Of a stretch of DNA of 64,000 bases, positions 33,671 to 42,784 are shown in pieces. Position 1 is the first letter of the stretch; each line of letters starts with the position of its first letter. Position numbers and translations under genes: made by a program. Below the pieces are notes generated by a model. That model did no database searches. It was not told the DNA's origin and was given only the letters and a program-made list of their open reading frames with translations. The DNA is from Methylobacteriaceae bacterium (GTDB lineage: Bacteria; Pseudomonadota; Alphaproteobacteria; Rhizobiales; Beijerinckiaceae): assembly GCA_947444195.1 (NCBI GenBank), contig CANEZL010000012.1:1-64000 (forward strand), written 5' to 3'.

Positions 33671-35959
33671 GTGCGCAACGCGGGCAGCAATCTTCGCGGA
33701 CCCTGGCTCGTTCGGTCCGGCCTGATGGCCGCCGCGCTATCGGCCACGCTCCTGGCCGGCCTCGTCTCGGCCCGGGCGCAGGCGGCCAAGCCCGCGGGTA
33801 CCTCCAACACGCCGGGCGCGGGCAGCGGCACCACCGCGGTCACCCTCGACGAGCTGTCGGTGGAGAGCCAGCAGCCCACCTTCGGCACCGCGGGCTTCGT
33901 GGCGACGCGCTCGACCGCCGGCATGAAGGGCAACGATTCCATCCTGGAGACGCCGGCCACGGTCAGCGTCATCACCCGCGAGGAACTCGATATCCGCGGC
34001 GTGCAGGATCTCAACACCGCGGTCGCCTACACCCCGAACATCCAGGGCGTCGACTATCCCGGCGGCCAGGGCGGACCGACCTTCACCCTGCGCGGCTTCA
34101 ACGCGAACAACTTCGACAACGTCTACGAGGACGGCCTGCGCTACGGCTTCAACTCGTTCGACCAGAACGTCGAGCCCTACGCCTACGAGCGCATCGACGT
34201 GATCAAGGGGCCGATCTCGGTGCTCTACGGGGCGGGCCAGCCGGGGGGCATCGTCAACCTCGTCTCGAAGCGGCCGACCTTCACGCCCTTCAACGAGGTC
34301 TTCCTCCAGGGCGGCAACCGCAACCGGATCCAGGCGGGCTTCGACCTCACCGGCCCCGTGGAGGGGGCGCCGCAATTCGCCTACCGGCTCACCGGCCTCA
34401 TCCGCAGCGCCGACAGCCAGGTGCGCTACACCCCCGACGACCGCACCTTCATCGCCCCCGCCGTGACCTGGCGGCCGGATGCCGACACCGCGCTGACGGT
34501 GCTCGCCAAGTACGCCGAGTTCCGCGGCGGCGGCTCCGAGCAGAGCCTGCCGATCGTCGGCTCGATCATCCCGAGCGCGCGGGGCTTCTACCAGCGCGAC
34601 GTCTTCGTCGGGCAGCCGAACTTCAACACCGGCCTCCTGGAGAACAAGGAGATCGGCTACATCCTCGACCACAGCTTCGCGCCGGGCTGGCTCCTGCACT
34701 CGGCCTTCCGGGCCTACGAGACCACCTCGAAGTTCGATGCCGTCGGCGCCTCACCGGGATTCACGCCGTCGAACTTCCTCGCCGTCTCGGTCTTCCCCTA
34801 TCTGCGCGACCAGTCGAGCCAGGGCCTGCTCGCCGACAACCACGTCGAGGGCCAGTTCGCGACCCTGGACGTCCAGCACAACGTCGTGTTCGGCGTCGAT
34901 TTCCAGAACTACTACCGCCGCGACGCGCGCACCTACCCGAACGGCTACCCCACGGCGGCGGCGAACCGCCTGATCGACCTCTACAATCCGGTCTACAACC
35001 TCGCCATCGCCTTCCCGCAGCGGACGAACTTCTCCGCCCGCGCGCTCCAGCAGCAGACGGGCCTGTACTTCCAGGACCAGATGAAGTGGAACGGCTTCAT
35101 CCTCACCGGCAGCGTGCGCAACGACTGGGTCGACCAGGAGATCCGCAGCACCTTCAACTTCCCGAACCTGCCGGTCCCGACCCTCAACCGGACCACGGTC
35201 GACCAGCAGCGCTTCTCCGCGCTGAGCTACCGGGTGGGCCTCGGCTACGAGTTCGCGTTCGGCGTGGTGCCCTACGCGTCCTACTCGACCTCGTTCAACC
35301 CGCAGATCGCCGGGCAGCGCGCCGACGGCTCGGCGCTGAGCCCGCGCGAGGCCACGCAGGTGGAGGGCGGCGTGAAGTGGCAGCCGCCGGGCAGCAACGC
35401 CCTCTACACCGCCTCGTATTTCGAGATCACGCAGACCAACATCCCGCTCGCCGATCCCCTCAATCCGGGCTTCTTCATCCAGACCGGCGAGGCGGTGTCC
35501 AAGGGCTTCGAACTGGAGGGCAAGGCGAACCTGTTCGAGGGCTTCAACCTCGTCTTCGGCTTCGCCCATCTCGACACCCGGGTGACGCGGAACCAGTCCA
35601 ACCCGGCGCTGGTGGGCAACCGGCTCGCCAACGCGCCGGACAACACCGTCTCGCTGTTCGCCGACTACACCTTCCCCATCGGCTCGCCCTTCGGCGGCTT
35701 CAGGGCCGGCGCGGGCGTGCGCTATGTCGGCGCGCGCACCGACGCCACCAACGTCGACCGCATCCCCGGCTACGCCCTGGTCGACGCCTCCCTGAGCTTC
35801 GACCTCGCCCGCCTCGACCCCGCGTGGAAGGGCGCGAGCCTGTCGGTGAACGCCACCAACCTGTTCGACCAGCGCTACTTCACCTCGGGCTTCTACAGCG
35901 GCTACGTCTTCGAGGGCTTCCGGCGCAGCGTGTTCGGCACCCTGTCCTACCGCTGGTAG
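33671..35959 (+). CDS. TonB-dependent siderophore receptor
   Basis: The 762-residue outer-membrane receptor starts at GTG 33671 with a signal peptide (MAAALSATLLAGLVSARAQA). A TonB box-like stretch VTLDELSVES follows, then the plug domain: ETPATVSVITREELDIRGVQDL, TFTLRGFNANNFDNVYEDGLRY, YERIDVIKGPISVLYGAGQPGGIVNLVSKRP. The barrel runs to the final SVFGTLSYRW with terminal Trp. This is the FhuA/FpvA-like siderophore class without a signalling extension. The siderophore cannot be named. No permease or biosynthesis gene is adjacent. The weak ribosome site makes the start uncertain, and ATG 33725 is an alternative. Confidence 0.9.
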   Translation: MRNAGSNLRGPWLVRSGLMAAALSATLLAGLVSARAQAAKPAGTSNTPGAGSGTTAVTLDELSVESQQPTFGTAGFVATRSTAGMKGNDSILETPATVSVITREELDIRGVQDLNTAVAYTPNIQGVDYPGGQGGPTFTLRGFNANNFDNVYEDGLRYGFNSFDQNVEPYAYERIDVIKGPISVLYGAGQPGGIVNLVSKRPTFTPFNEVFLQGGNRNRIQAGFDLTGPVEGAPQFAYRLTGLIRSADSQVRYTPDDRTFIAPAVTWRPDADTALTVLAKYAEFRGGGSEQSLPIVGSIIPSARGFYQRDVFVGQPNFNTGLLENKEIGYILDHSFAPGWLLHSAFRAYETTSKFDAVGASPGFTPSNFLAVSVFPYLRDQSSQGLLADNHVEGQFATLDVQHNVVFGVDFQNYYRRDARTYPNGYPTAAANRLIDLYNPVYNLAIAFPQRTNFSARALQQQTGLYFQDQMKWNGFILTGSVRNDWVDQEIRSTFNFPNLPVPTLNRTTVDQQRFSALSYRVGLGYEFAFGVVPYASYSTSFNPQIAGQRADGSALSPREATQVEGGVKWQPPGSNALYTASYFEITQTNIPLADPLNPGFFIQTGEAVSKGFELEGKANLFEGFNLVFGFAHLDTRVTRNQSNPALVGNRLANAPDNTVSLFADYTFPIGSPFGGFRAGAGVRYVGARTDATNVDRIPGYALVDASLSFDLARLDPAWKGASLSVNATNLFDQRYFTSGFYSGYVFEGFRRSVFGTLSYRW

Positions 35960-35963
35960 AACG

Positions 35964-36665
35964 CTACCGCCCGTGGGGCAGCGCGCCCTGCACATCGGCA
36001 GATCGGGCCGCCCCGTCGACACGGTTCAGGGCATCCGCCCAGAGCCGGCCCGCGCGCGCGTTGTGGAGATGGTGGTCGTTCGGATCATCCGCCCTGTAGA
36101 GATCCGCGATCGTCCCGGTCGACGGATCGAGGATGGCCGGCGCGATATCGATGAACGGGCAGTTCCTGGCCTCCGCCCCCGCGCGCACCATCGCGTTGTA
36201 GCGAAGCGTCAGGTCGGTCCGGTCTGCCAGGGATGCCGTGACCTCGCTTCGCTTGTTGGCGATCGCACCCCAGTCCTGTCCGTCCCGGATGGTTGGCAGG
36301 GACGCGCCGGTGAGGACGAGGGACGCGTAGCCTTCCCGCAGGAGCCGGTCGGCGAAAGCGAGATGCGCGTCGACCGAGGCCTCCAGCTGCGAGGCGACGC
36401 TCTCTCCGAGCTTGGCCGCGCGCCACCAGATCACGAACCCGCAATCGACTTCACCGAGTTGCATCACCGGTGTGACATCGAGCTTGGCCGGCAACAACGC
36501 GCTCGCGAACGCCTCGAGCGCGTTGGTTTGACTGTTCGGATTCCGCAATCCGACGGCCGTCGCGCCCGCGACCTGAAGAAAGGCGCAGGGTCGAGCGATC
36601 CAACCCTGCTCGGCAGCGTATTTGAATGTACCGATATGGCTATCGCCGAAGATGAACCAAGTCAC
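35964..36665 (-). CDS. SGNH/GDSL-like hydrolase, substrate unknown
   Basis: From GTG 36665 the product has 233 residues: VTWFIFGDSHIGTFKYAAEQ with a GDSH nucleophile motif, a central helical part, and the end YRADDPNDHHLHNARAGRLW with an Asp-x-x-His pair, matching the SGNH hydrolase plan. No signal peptide is visible. It could hydrolyse an ester on a saccharide or other small molecule. It converges with the siderophore receptor gene (4 nt between stops). Its GC content is slightly lower than that of its neighbours. Confidence 0.6.
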   Translation of the reverse strand: MTWFIFGDSHIGTFKYAAEQGWIARPCAFLQVAGATAVGLRNPNSQTNALEAFASALLPAKLDVTPVMQLGEVDCGFVIWWRAAKLGESVASQLEASVDAHLAFADRLLREGYASLVLTGASLPTIRDGQDWGAIANKRSEVTASLADRTDLTLRYNAMVRAGAEARNCPFIDIAPAILDPSTGTIADLYRADDPNDHHLHNARAGRLWADALNRVDGAARSADVQGALPHGR

Positions 36666-36824
36666 GTCATCGAGACCTTCGCATCGGCTCCGGCGAAGAT
36701 CGAACACGGCGCGGCGCCGATCCACTGCTAGACAGGCCTCGCAGCAAGATCAAGCGCCTATCGGCGCCGCGTCGACAACGGTATCGCGACGCGATCCGTC
36801 CGCGACGGGCGCGCCACACCGCCC

Positions 36825-37946
36825 CTACACCACCACCGTCACCGCCTCGGCGGCCCGCGTCAGCCCGGTATAGAGCCAGCGGGCGCGGTGCTCGCGGAAG
36901 GCGTAGGACTCGTCGAACAGGACCACCTTGTCCCATTGCGACCCCTGCGCCTTGTGCACGGTGAGCGCGTAGCCGTAGGTGAACTCGTCGGTCTCGCGGC
37001 GCAGATAGAGCGGGATCTCCTCCTCGCTGCCGCTGATGATCTGGCGCAGCACCTTGATGTCGGTGGCCCGCCGCCGGAGCCCGGGATCGTCGTCGGGCAC
37101 CACGTCGAGGCGGACCATGTCGGGGCGGGGCGGGGCACGCAGCGCCTTCACCGTCCAGGTCGAGCCGTTGAGCAGGCCCTTGGTGCGGTCGTTCCTGAGG
37201 CAGACCAGCTTCTCGCCCACCGCCGGCATCGGGTCCGTGTGGCCGGCAAGCTCCCGCAGGCGATTGTTGTAGAGGCGGCGGGTCTTGTTCATGCCCACCA
37301 GCACCTGATCGCAGTCGAGCACCTGATCGGTGTCGATGTCCCGGCGGGAGACCACCTGGCTCGCGCCATACTGCCCCAGCGCGAGGCGCCCGCCCTCGCG
37401 CACCGTCATCGCCATGCGGATAATCGGGTCGTCCTCCGCCTGCCGGTGCACGTCGGTGAGCATCACGTCGGGCTCGGCTTCGGTGAAGAAGCCGCCGCCG
37501 CGCACGGGGGGCAGCTGGGCCGGATCGCCCAGCACCAGCACCGGCTTGCCGAAGGAGAGCAGGTCGTTGCCGAGGTCCGAGTCCACCATCGAGCACTCAT
37601 CGATGACGATGAGGTCGGCCTTGGCCGCGGGGCCGGAGCGGTTGAGGGTGAAGGTGGGGCCGCCCTCGTCGGCCTCCTTGGTGCGGTAGATCAGCGAGTG
37701 GATCGTGCCCGCGTCGTGGCAGCCCTTGGCGCGCATCACCGAGGCCGCCTTTCCGGTGAAGGCGCCGAACACCACCGTGCCCTCCGCGTCCTCGGCGATG
37801 CGGCGGGCGAGCGTGGTCTTGCCGGTGCCGGCATAGCCGAACAGGCGGAAGACCTGCTGGTCGCCTCCGCCCTTGCGCCACGCGGCGATGTCCTTCAGCG
37901 CCGCCTCCTGCTGGGGGGCGAAGCGGGTCGGCAGGCTCTCGCTCAA
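36825..37946 (-). CDS. RecD-like ATP-dependent DNA helicase
   Basis: The 373-residue protein is a superfamily 1 helicase of the small RecD2/AAA_30 type: Walker A LFGYAGTGKTTLARRIA, Walker B LIVIDECSMVDSDLG, motif III VLVLGDPAQLPPV, LTDVHRQAEDDPI, and the C-terminal UvrD_C_2 end YALTVHKAQGSQWDKVVLFDES and WLYTGLTRAAEAVTVV. It lacks the nuclease and long N-terminal domains of RecD. The start is TTG 37946, 6 nt after GAGGA, and the ribosome site overlaps the hemF stop, so its translation may be coupled to hemF. Confidence 0.85.
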   Translation of the reverse strand: MSESLPTRFAPQQEAALKDIAAWRKGGGDQQVFRLFGYAGTGKTTLARRIAEDAEGTVVFGAFTGKAASVMRAKGCHDAGTIHSLIYRTKEADEGGPTFTLNRSGPAAKADLIVIDECSMVDSDLGNDLLSFGKPVLVLGDPAQLPPVRGGGFFTEAEPDVMLTDVHRQAEDDPIIRMAMTVREGGRLALGQYGASQVVSRRDIDTDQVLDCDQVLVGMNKTRRLYNNRLRELAGHTDPMPAVGEKLVCLRNDRTKGLLNGSTWTVKALRAPPRPDMVRLDVVPDDDPGLRRRATDIKVLRQIISGSEEEIPLYLRRETDEFTYGYALTVHKAQGSQWDKVVLFDESYAFREHRARWLYTGLTRAAEAVTVVV

Positions 37947-37953
37947 CGGGTCC

Positions 37954-38898
37954 TCACGGCCAGCGCACGGTGGGCGGCAGCGAGGACAGGATCGAGGCGA
38001 CGTTGCCGCCGGTCTTCAGGCCGAAGATGGTGCCGCGGTCGTGGAGCAGGTTGAACTCCACGTAGCGCCCGCGCCGGACCTGCTGCTCGTGGCGATCCGC
38101 TTCCGTCCAGGGGGTGGCGAGGTTGCTCCGCACGATCGCCGGATAGGCTTCGAGGAAGGCGCCGCCCACCGCGCGGGTGAAGGCGAGATCGGCCTGGCGG
38201 TCGCCGGTCCAGTGGTAGTCGTAGAAGATGCCGCCGATGCCGCGCGGCTCGTCGCGGTGCTTGAGCCAGAAATACTCGTCGCACCAGGCCTTGTACTTCG
38301 CGTAGTCCACCGCGGGCGCGTGCGCCTCGCAGGCCCGGCGCAGGCAGGCGTGGAAATGCCGGCTGTCCGGATCCTCCTGCGTCCGGCGCCGGTCGAGCAC
38401 CGGGGTGAGGTCGGCGCCGCCCCCGAACCACGCCTTCGTGGTCACCACGAAGCGCGTGTTCATGTGCACCGTCGGCACGTGCGGGTTCCAGGGATGGACG
38501 ATGAGGGAGATGCCGGTGGCGAAGAAGCGCGGATCCTCGGCCGCGCCCGGCATCTGCGCCCGGAACTCGGGGGCGAACTCCCCGTGCACGGTGGAGATGT
38601 GGACGCCCGCCTTCTCGAAGACGCGCCCCTTCAGCATGGCCATGACGCCGCCGCCGCCCGGCGCGCCGGTATGGTCGGTGCGCTGCCACGGGGTCTTCAC
38701 GAAACGCTGCGGCTCGGTCGGCGCGTCCGGATGGAACGGCCCCGCGGCCTCGGCCTCGATGGCCTCGAGCGCGGCGGTGATGCGGTCGCGCAGGGTGGAG
38801 AACCACGCGCCCGCCTCCGCCTTCAGCGCGGCGATGTCGGCCTCGGGGGGGAGGGGATGGGGCATGTCGGGCCGCGTCATGATCCGAGGCTTTCCCAT
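37954..38898 (-). CDS. hemF: Oxygen-dependent coproporphyrinogen III oxidase
   Basis: HemF decarboxylates coproporphyrinogen III to protoporphyrinogen IX with O2 in haem and chlorophyll synthesis. The 314-residue product has the family signature [14 protein letters not shown], with [57 protein letters not shown], and [32 protein letters not shown] near the end. All match the usual active-site pattern. An ATG 18 nt inside the frame (38880) is an equally possible start. It is immediately followed by the helicase gene (7 nt). Confidence 0.95.
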   Translation of the reverse strand: MGKPRIMTRPDMPHPLPPEADIAALKAEAGAWFSTLRDRITAALEAIEAEAAGPFHPDAPTEPQRFVKTPWQRTDHTGAPGGGGVMAMLKGRVFEKAGVHISTVHGEFAPEFRAQMPGAAEDPRFFATGISLIVHPWNPHVPTVHMNTRFVVTTKAWFGGGADLTPVLDRRRTQEDPDSRHFHACLRRACEAHAPAVDYAKYKAWCDEYFWLKHRDEPRGIGGIFYDYHWTGDRQADLAFTRAVGGAFLEAYPAIVRSNLATPWTEADRHEQQVRRGRYVEFNLLHDRGTIFGLKTGGNVASILSSLPPTVRWP

Positions 38899-38939
38899 CC
38901 CGCCGCCCGAGCGTCAATGCGGTGGATCGGGCGGCAGGC

Positions 38940-39326
38940 TCACGCCTTGGCGGCGATGGCCTCGACCTCGACGAGGTAGCCGTGGTTGAGGGCTGCCACC
39001 GGCACCACCGTGCGGGCGGGCTTCGCGTCCCCGAACACCTCGGCATAGACCCGGTTGAACACCGGCCAGTTCTCGACGCCGACGATGTAGGCGGTGGCGC
39101 GCACGACCCGGTCCGGCCCGCAGCCGGCCTCGGCGAGGATGGCGAGGAGGTTGGCGAGCACCTGCCTTGCCTGCGCCTCGAAGGGCTCTCCGGAGGTGTG
39201 CGTGCCGTCGGTCCGCGGCCCGAGCTGGCCGGAGACGAAGACGAGGTCGCGCCAGGCGGTGGCGTGGGAATAATGGCCGGCCGGCGTCGGCACCTGCGGG
39301 CTCGTGATGCGCGTGATCGGGTCCAT
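38940..39326 (-). CDS. RidA/YjgF-family imine or enamine deaminase
   Basis: The 128-residue product has the YjgF pattern: HATAWRDLVFVSGQLGPRTDG, AQARQVLANLLAILAEAGCG, and PARTVVPVAALNHGYLVEVEAIA. RidA proteins hydrolyse the reactive enamine/imine that PLP enzymes release from serine or threonine. That fits its neighbour: a D-amino-acid PLP enzyme lies 25 nt upstream on the same strand. GGAGAG precedes ATG 39326. The usual active-site Arg is represented by Arg in the KPARTVV segment. Confidence 0.85.
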   Translation of the reverse strand: MDPITRITSPQVPTPAGHYSHATAWRDLVFVSGQLGPRTDGTHTSGEPFEAQARQVLANLLAILAEAGCGPDRVVRATAYIVGVENWPVFNRVYAEVFGDAKPARTVVPVAALNHGYLVEVEAIAAKA

Positions 39327-39351
39327 GCTCTCTCCTGCGGTCCGTCGATGC

Positions 39352-40509
39352 CTACCAGCCGTTGATGCGGGGCCAGACGGCACGCACGCGGCCGTCCCCG
39401 CCGAGGACGTGGTAACGGTCGTGCTGCGCCCCCGTGGCGCAGGCGTGGTTGGGCAGGATGCGCAGGCGCGCGCCCACGGGGAGATCGGGCAGGGCCGCCC
39501 CCGAGCCGCGGCGGAGCGCCACGATGCCGTGCTCCTGGTTGGCGTCCGCCACGATCAGGTCGGGATAGGGAGTGCCGGCGAGGTCGCAGGCCACGCCGTA
39601 GCCCTGGTCGACCCGCTGGCGCGCCGTGCCGCGGTCCCGCGAGAGCGCCATCCAGCCGGCATCGGTGACGATCCAGCCCTTGGCCCGCTGGTGGCCGATC
39701 ACCGTGGCGAGCACCGACACGGCGATGTCCTCCTGCGCCACCGAGCCCACGCCGGCCTGGAACAGGTCGCCGAACATGAACACGCCCGCCCGCATCTCGG
39801 TGATGCCGGAGAGGTCGCGGGCGAAGCGCGCGGTGGGCGTCGAGCCGACGCTGACCACGGGGCAGGGGAGGCCCGCCTCCCGCAGGATCCCGGCCGCGCG
39901 GACGCCCGCGTCCCGCTCCGCCTGGGCCGCGGCGATGAGCGCGCCGGGCTCGCTCAGGGCGTAGCTGTCGCCCGCGTGCAGCAGCACGCCGCGCAAGGCG
40001 GCGCCGCCCTCGGCGAGGCAGCGCCCGAGGGCCACGAGCGTGTCGGCATCGTCCGGAGACACGCCGGAGCGGTGCCCGTCCGCGTCGACCTCGATGAGGG
40101 CGGGGAGGGGATCGCCCGCGGCCCGGGCGGCCTCGGCCACGGCCCGCGCCTGCTCCAGGCTGTCGAGGACCACCGCGAGGTCGGCCCCGCCCGCGCGGAT
40201 CGCCAGCACCCGCGGGAGCTTGGCGGGCGCGATGCCCACCGCGTAGAGGATGTCGCGCACGCCTCCGGCCGCGAAATACTCGGCCTCCCGCAGGGTCGAG
40301 ACCGTGGCGGGCCCCGCCGGATCCGCCAGGGCGATGCGGGCGACATCCAGGGACTTGGCGGTCTTCAGGTGGGGCCGCAGGGCGACGCCGAGGCGGTCGA
40401 GATGGGCCCGCATCCGCGCGACGTTGGCCCGCAGGCGGCCCTCGTCGAGGAGGAGGCACGGGGTCTGAAGGCGCCCGTCCGCGAGGTCCATGCCCGTCGC
40501 CTCGACCAT
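39352..40509 (-). CDS. D-threonine aldolase / D-serine dehydratase-like PLP enzyme
   Basis: The 385-residue product is of the alanine-racemase-fold family: RPHLKTAKSLDVARI carries the PLP Lys in the PHxKTHK-like segment, followed by STLREAEYFAAGGVRDI, IEVDADGHRSGV and VVSVGSTPTARF. Near the end PNHACATGAQHDRYHVL has the His/Cys zinc site of D-serine dehydratase. It should cleave a D-beta-hydroxy amino acid, either aldol-type (D-threonine) or by dehydration (D-serine). GGAGG lies about 7 nt before ATG 40509, deciding the start. It is co-transcribed with the RidA-family gene. Confidence 0.8.
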   Translation of the reverse strand: MVEATGMDLADGRLQTPCLLLDEGRLRANVARMRAHLDRLGVALRPHLKTAKSLDVARIALADPAGPATVSTLREAEYFAAGGVRDILYAVGIAPAKLPRVLAIRAGGADLAVVLDSLEQARAVAEAARAAGDPLPALIEVDADGHRSGVSPDDADTLVALGRCLAEGGAALRGVLLHAGDSYALSEPGALIAAAQAERDAGVRAAGILREAGLPCPVVSVGSTPTARFARDLSGITEMRAGVFMFGDLFQAGVGSVAQEDIAVSVLATVIGHQRAKGWIVTDAGWMALSRDRGTARQRVDQGYGVACDLAGTPYPDLIVADANQEHGIVALRRGSGAALPDLPVGARLRILPNHACATGAQHDRYHVLGGDGRVRAVWPRINGW

Positions 40510-40601
40510 CGCCGTCCTCCCGCATCCGCTCCGGGACACCCGATACGCGTCCCGGGGATGCCGCGCCAGGGCGGGCCGTTAAGATGAGCCGGCAAACGCT
40601 C

Positions 40602-40617
40602 TGTGCTGCAGCGCACG
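40602..40617. promoter_or_regulatory. Candidate TGC/GCA-rich operator
   Basis: TGTGCTGCAGCGCACG lies 117 bp before the small exported protein gene. It differs in two of 16 positions from TGTGCAGCAGCGCACA at 58466-58481, in front of another small exported protein gene. TGC-rich inverted repeats of this kind are reminiscent of PhaR-like operators; that is a weak guess. Confidence 0.3.
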
Positions 40618-40733
40618 TGCCGCCGGGATGCGGCGCACCATATCCGTCTCGTGCAAGAACAGGCCGGATGCTCCTAATCGAACCGAAGCATTCGATTGCT
40701 GCATCCGGCCACAACAACAGAACGAGAGATCCG

Positions 40734-40994
40734 ATGAAGACCCGCTTTGCTATCGCTGCCCTCGCCGCCGTCATGAGCTTGAGCGCGCCTGCCGCGTTCG
40801 CCCAGGCCGGCAACTGGCCGCACCCCTCCCGCGCGCCCGTGACGGCCTACGACGACATCACCACGGGCTCGATCGTGGTCGTCCCCCGCGCCGACCGCTG
40901 GAACGCCGTCGATTCCGCCAAGGCCGGCAACGCCAACCAGCAGGAGCGCCTCGTGCCGCAATACGGCCAGACCTCCGGCGGCCCGGCCTTCTGA
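40734..40994 (+). CDS. Small exported protein
   Basis: The 86-residue product from ATG 40734 begins MKTRFAIAALAAVMSLSAPA with cleavage after AFA, leaving about 62 residues: QAGNWPHPSRAPVTAYDDIT, TGSIVVVPRADRWNAVD, and a Gln/Gly-rich end QERLVPQYGQTSGGPAF. No Cys or known motif is present. It is probably periplasmic, family unknown. GAGAGATCC precedes the ATG, and a strong terminator follows at 41047. Confidence 0.7.
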   Translation: MKTRFAIAALAAVMSLSAPAAFAQAGNWPHPSRAPVTAYDDITTGSIVVVPRADRWNAVDSAKAGNANQQERLVPQYGQTSGGPAF

Positions 40995-41046
40995 GCCGGG
41001 CGCTCGATCGCTGCGGCCCGCCGGAACGTCGGCGGAGCCTGAACGG

Positions 41047-41080
41047 GCGGGCGGGGCACGGAGCCCCGCCCGCTTCTGTT
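41047..41080 (+). terminator. Rho-independent terminator of the small exported gene
   Basis: GCGGGCGGGGC (41047-41057) and GCCCCGCCCGC (41063-41073) form a perfect 11-bp stem with a 5-nt loop, followed by TTCTGTTTT. It lies 52 nt after the stop. Confidence 0.85.
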
Positions 41081-41193
41081 TTGCCCCCTTCCTGTCAGCC
41101 CGGTCCCTTTGTCCCCGGCTGAATGCGAAATGCGGTGGACGCCGGCCGCACTTCGGGCGATAGCTTGCCGCCAATTGCATGGGAGGGTTGCGT

Positions 41194-41952
41194 TTGGCTC
41201 AGGACGTCATCCTGGCGACGAGCGGCTTGACGAAGGAATTCAAGGGGTTCCGCGCGGTCAGCGACGTGACCCTCGAAGTCGTTCGCGGCACGATCCACGC
41301 GCTGATCGGCCCCAACGGGGCCGGCAAGACCACCTGCTTCAACCTGCTCACCAAGTTCCTCCAGCCCAGTGCCGGCTCGATCCGCTACAAGGACCGCGAC
41401 ATCACCGGCATGAAGCCCGCGGACGTGGCCCGGCTCGGGCTGGTGCGCTCCTTCCAGATCTCCGCCGTGTTCCCGCACCTCACGGTGCTGGAGAACGTGC
41501 GCATCGCCCTCCAGCGCAGGCGCCGGGGCGATTCCTTCGACTTCTGGCGCAACGAGCGGGTGCTGCGGGCGCTCGACGCCGAGGCCCTCGAACTCGTGGA
41601 GGCGGTGGGCCTCTCGTCCTTCGCCGACCATCAGGCAGTGGAGCTCTCCTACGGCCGCAAGCGGGCGCTGGAGATCGCCACCACGCTGGCCCTCGACCCC
41701 GAGATGCTGCTCCTCGACGAGCCGATGGCCGGTATGGGGCACGAGGACGTGGACCGCACCGCGGCGCTCATCCGGCGCGTCTCGAAGGACCGCACCATCC
41801 TGATGGTGGAGCACAACCTCTCCGTCGTGGCCTCGCTCTCCGACCGCATCACCGTGCTCGCGCGGGGGCAGGTGCTGGCGGAGGGCGACTACGCCACCGT
41901 GTCGAAGGATCCCCGCGTGGTCGAAGCGTATATCGGGTCCGGTCATGGCTGA
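41194..41952 (+). CDS. livG: ABC transporter ATP-binding protein, branched-chain amino acid type (LivG)
   Basis: The product of about 252 residues is an importer ATPase: LIGPNGAGKTTCFNLLT (Walker A), RSFQISAVFPHLTVLENVR (LivG Q-loop region), the signature VELSYGRKRALEIATTLA, and MLLLDEPMAGM with HEDVDRTAALI. It powers the uptake of a branched-chain amino acid-like solute together with the following genes. The frame has an ATG at 41179 with no ribosome site; GGAGGG lies 6 nt before TTG 41194, which I take as the start. It overlaps the next gene by 8 nt. Confidence 0.9.
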   Translation: MAQDVILATSGLTKEFKGFRAVSDVTLEVVRGTIHALIGPNGAGKTTCFNLLTKFLQPSAGSIRYKDRDITGMKPADVARLGLVRSFQISAVFPHLTVLENVRIALQRRRRGDSFDFWRNERVLRALDAEALELVEAVGLSSFADHQAVELSYGRKRALEIATTLALDPEMLLLDEPMAGMGHEDVDRTAALIRRVSKDRTILMVEHNLSVVASLSDRITVLARGQVLAEGDYATVSKDPRVVEAYIGSGHG

Positions 41953-42685
41953 GGCGTCACGCGCGTTCGATCCCGCCCCCGCGGGGGCGCCGCTCCTGGC
42001 GGTGCGCGGCCTGGAGGGCTGGTACGGCGAGAGCCACGTGCTCCACGGCATCGACATCGACGTCCGCAAGGGCGAGGTGGTGACGCTGCTCGGGCGCAAC
42101 GGCGCGGGCAAGACCACGACGCTGCGGGCGATCATCGGCATCCTGAGCAAGCGCACGGGCTCGATCACCTACGAGGGCGTCGAGACGATCCGGATGGCCT
42201 CCCGCGGGATCGCGCGGCTCGGGCTCGGCTACGTGCCGGAGGAGCGCGGCATCTTCTCGAGCCTCACGGTCCACGAGAACCTGATGCTGCCGCCGCGGGT
42301 GAAGCCCGGCGGCATGAGCGTGGCCGAGATCCACGCGCTCTTCCCCAACCTGAAGGAGCGGGCCGGGAGCCAGGGCACCAAGCTGTCGGGCGGCGAGCAG
42401 CAGATGCTCGCCATCGGCCGCATCCTGAGGACGGGCGCCAAGCTGATCCTCCTCGACGAGCCGACCGAGGGGCTCGCCCCGGTGATCGTGCAGCAGATCG
42501 GCCGCACCATCCTCAAGCTGAAGAGCGAGGGCTACACCATCGTGCTGGTGGAGCAGAACTTCCGCTTCGCGCAGACGCTGGCCGACCGGCACTACGTGGT
42601 CGAGCAGGGCCGCGTCGTGGACATGATCGAGAACAGCCAGCTCGACGCCAACATCGACAAGCTGCACGCCTATCTCGGCGTGTGA
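41945..42685 (+). CDS. livF: ABC transporter ATP-binding protein, branched-chain amino acid type (LivF)
   Basis: The 246-residue second ATPase reads LLGRNGAGKTTTLRAI (Walker A), LGYVPEERGIFSSLTVHENLML, the signature GTKLSGGEQQMLAIGRIL, LILLDEPTEGLAPVI, and IVLVEQNFRFAQTLADRHYVVEQGRVV. These are the usual LivF features. It overlaps livG by 8 nt, so the two ATPases are translated together and most likely form a heterodimer under the LivH/LivM permease. Confidence 0.93.
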   Translation: MAEASRAFDPAPAGAPLLAVRGLEGWYGESHVLHGIDIDVRKGEVVTLLGRNGAGKTTTLRAIIGILSKRTGSITYEGVETIRMASRGIARLGLGYVPEERGIFSSLTVHENLMLPPRVKPGGMSVAEIHALFPNLKERAGSQGTKLSGGEQQMLAIGRILRTGAKLILLDEPTEGLAPVIVQQIGRTILKLKSEGYTIVLVEQNFRFAQTLADRHYVVEQGRVVDMIENSQLDANIDKLHAYLGV

Positions 42686-42784
42686 TCCGGAAGCCTTGCG
42701 AAGGGTGCGGTCCGACGCCCCCCGCGGGGCGGACGAACCGGGCCGGTGCCCAGACGGGCGGATGCCAAGAGAGGACTAGGACAG

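Noticed and set aside
37943..40813. Open frame of 956 codons on the minus strand spanning hemF, the RidA-type gene and the PLP enzyme
   Set aside because: It crosses three clear genes in another frame and is Arg/Pro-rich.
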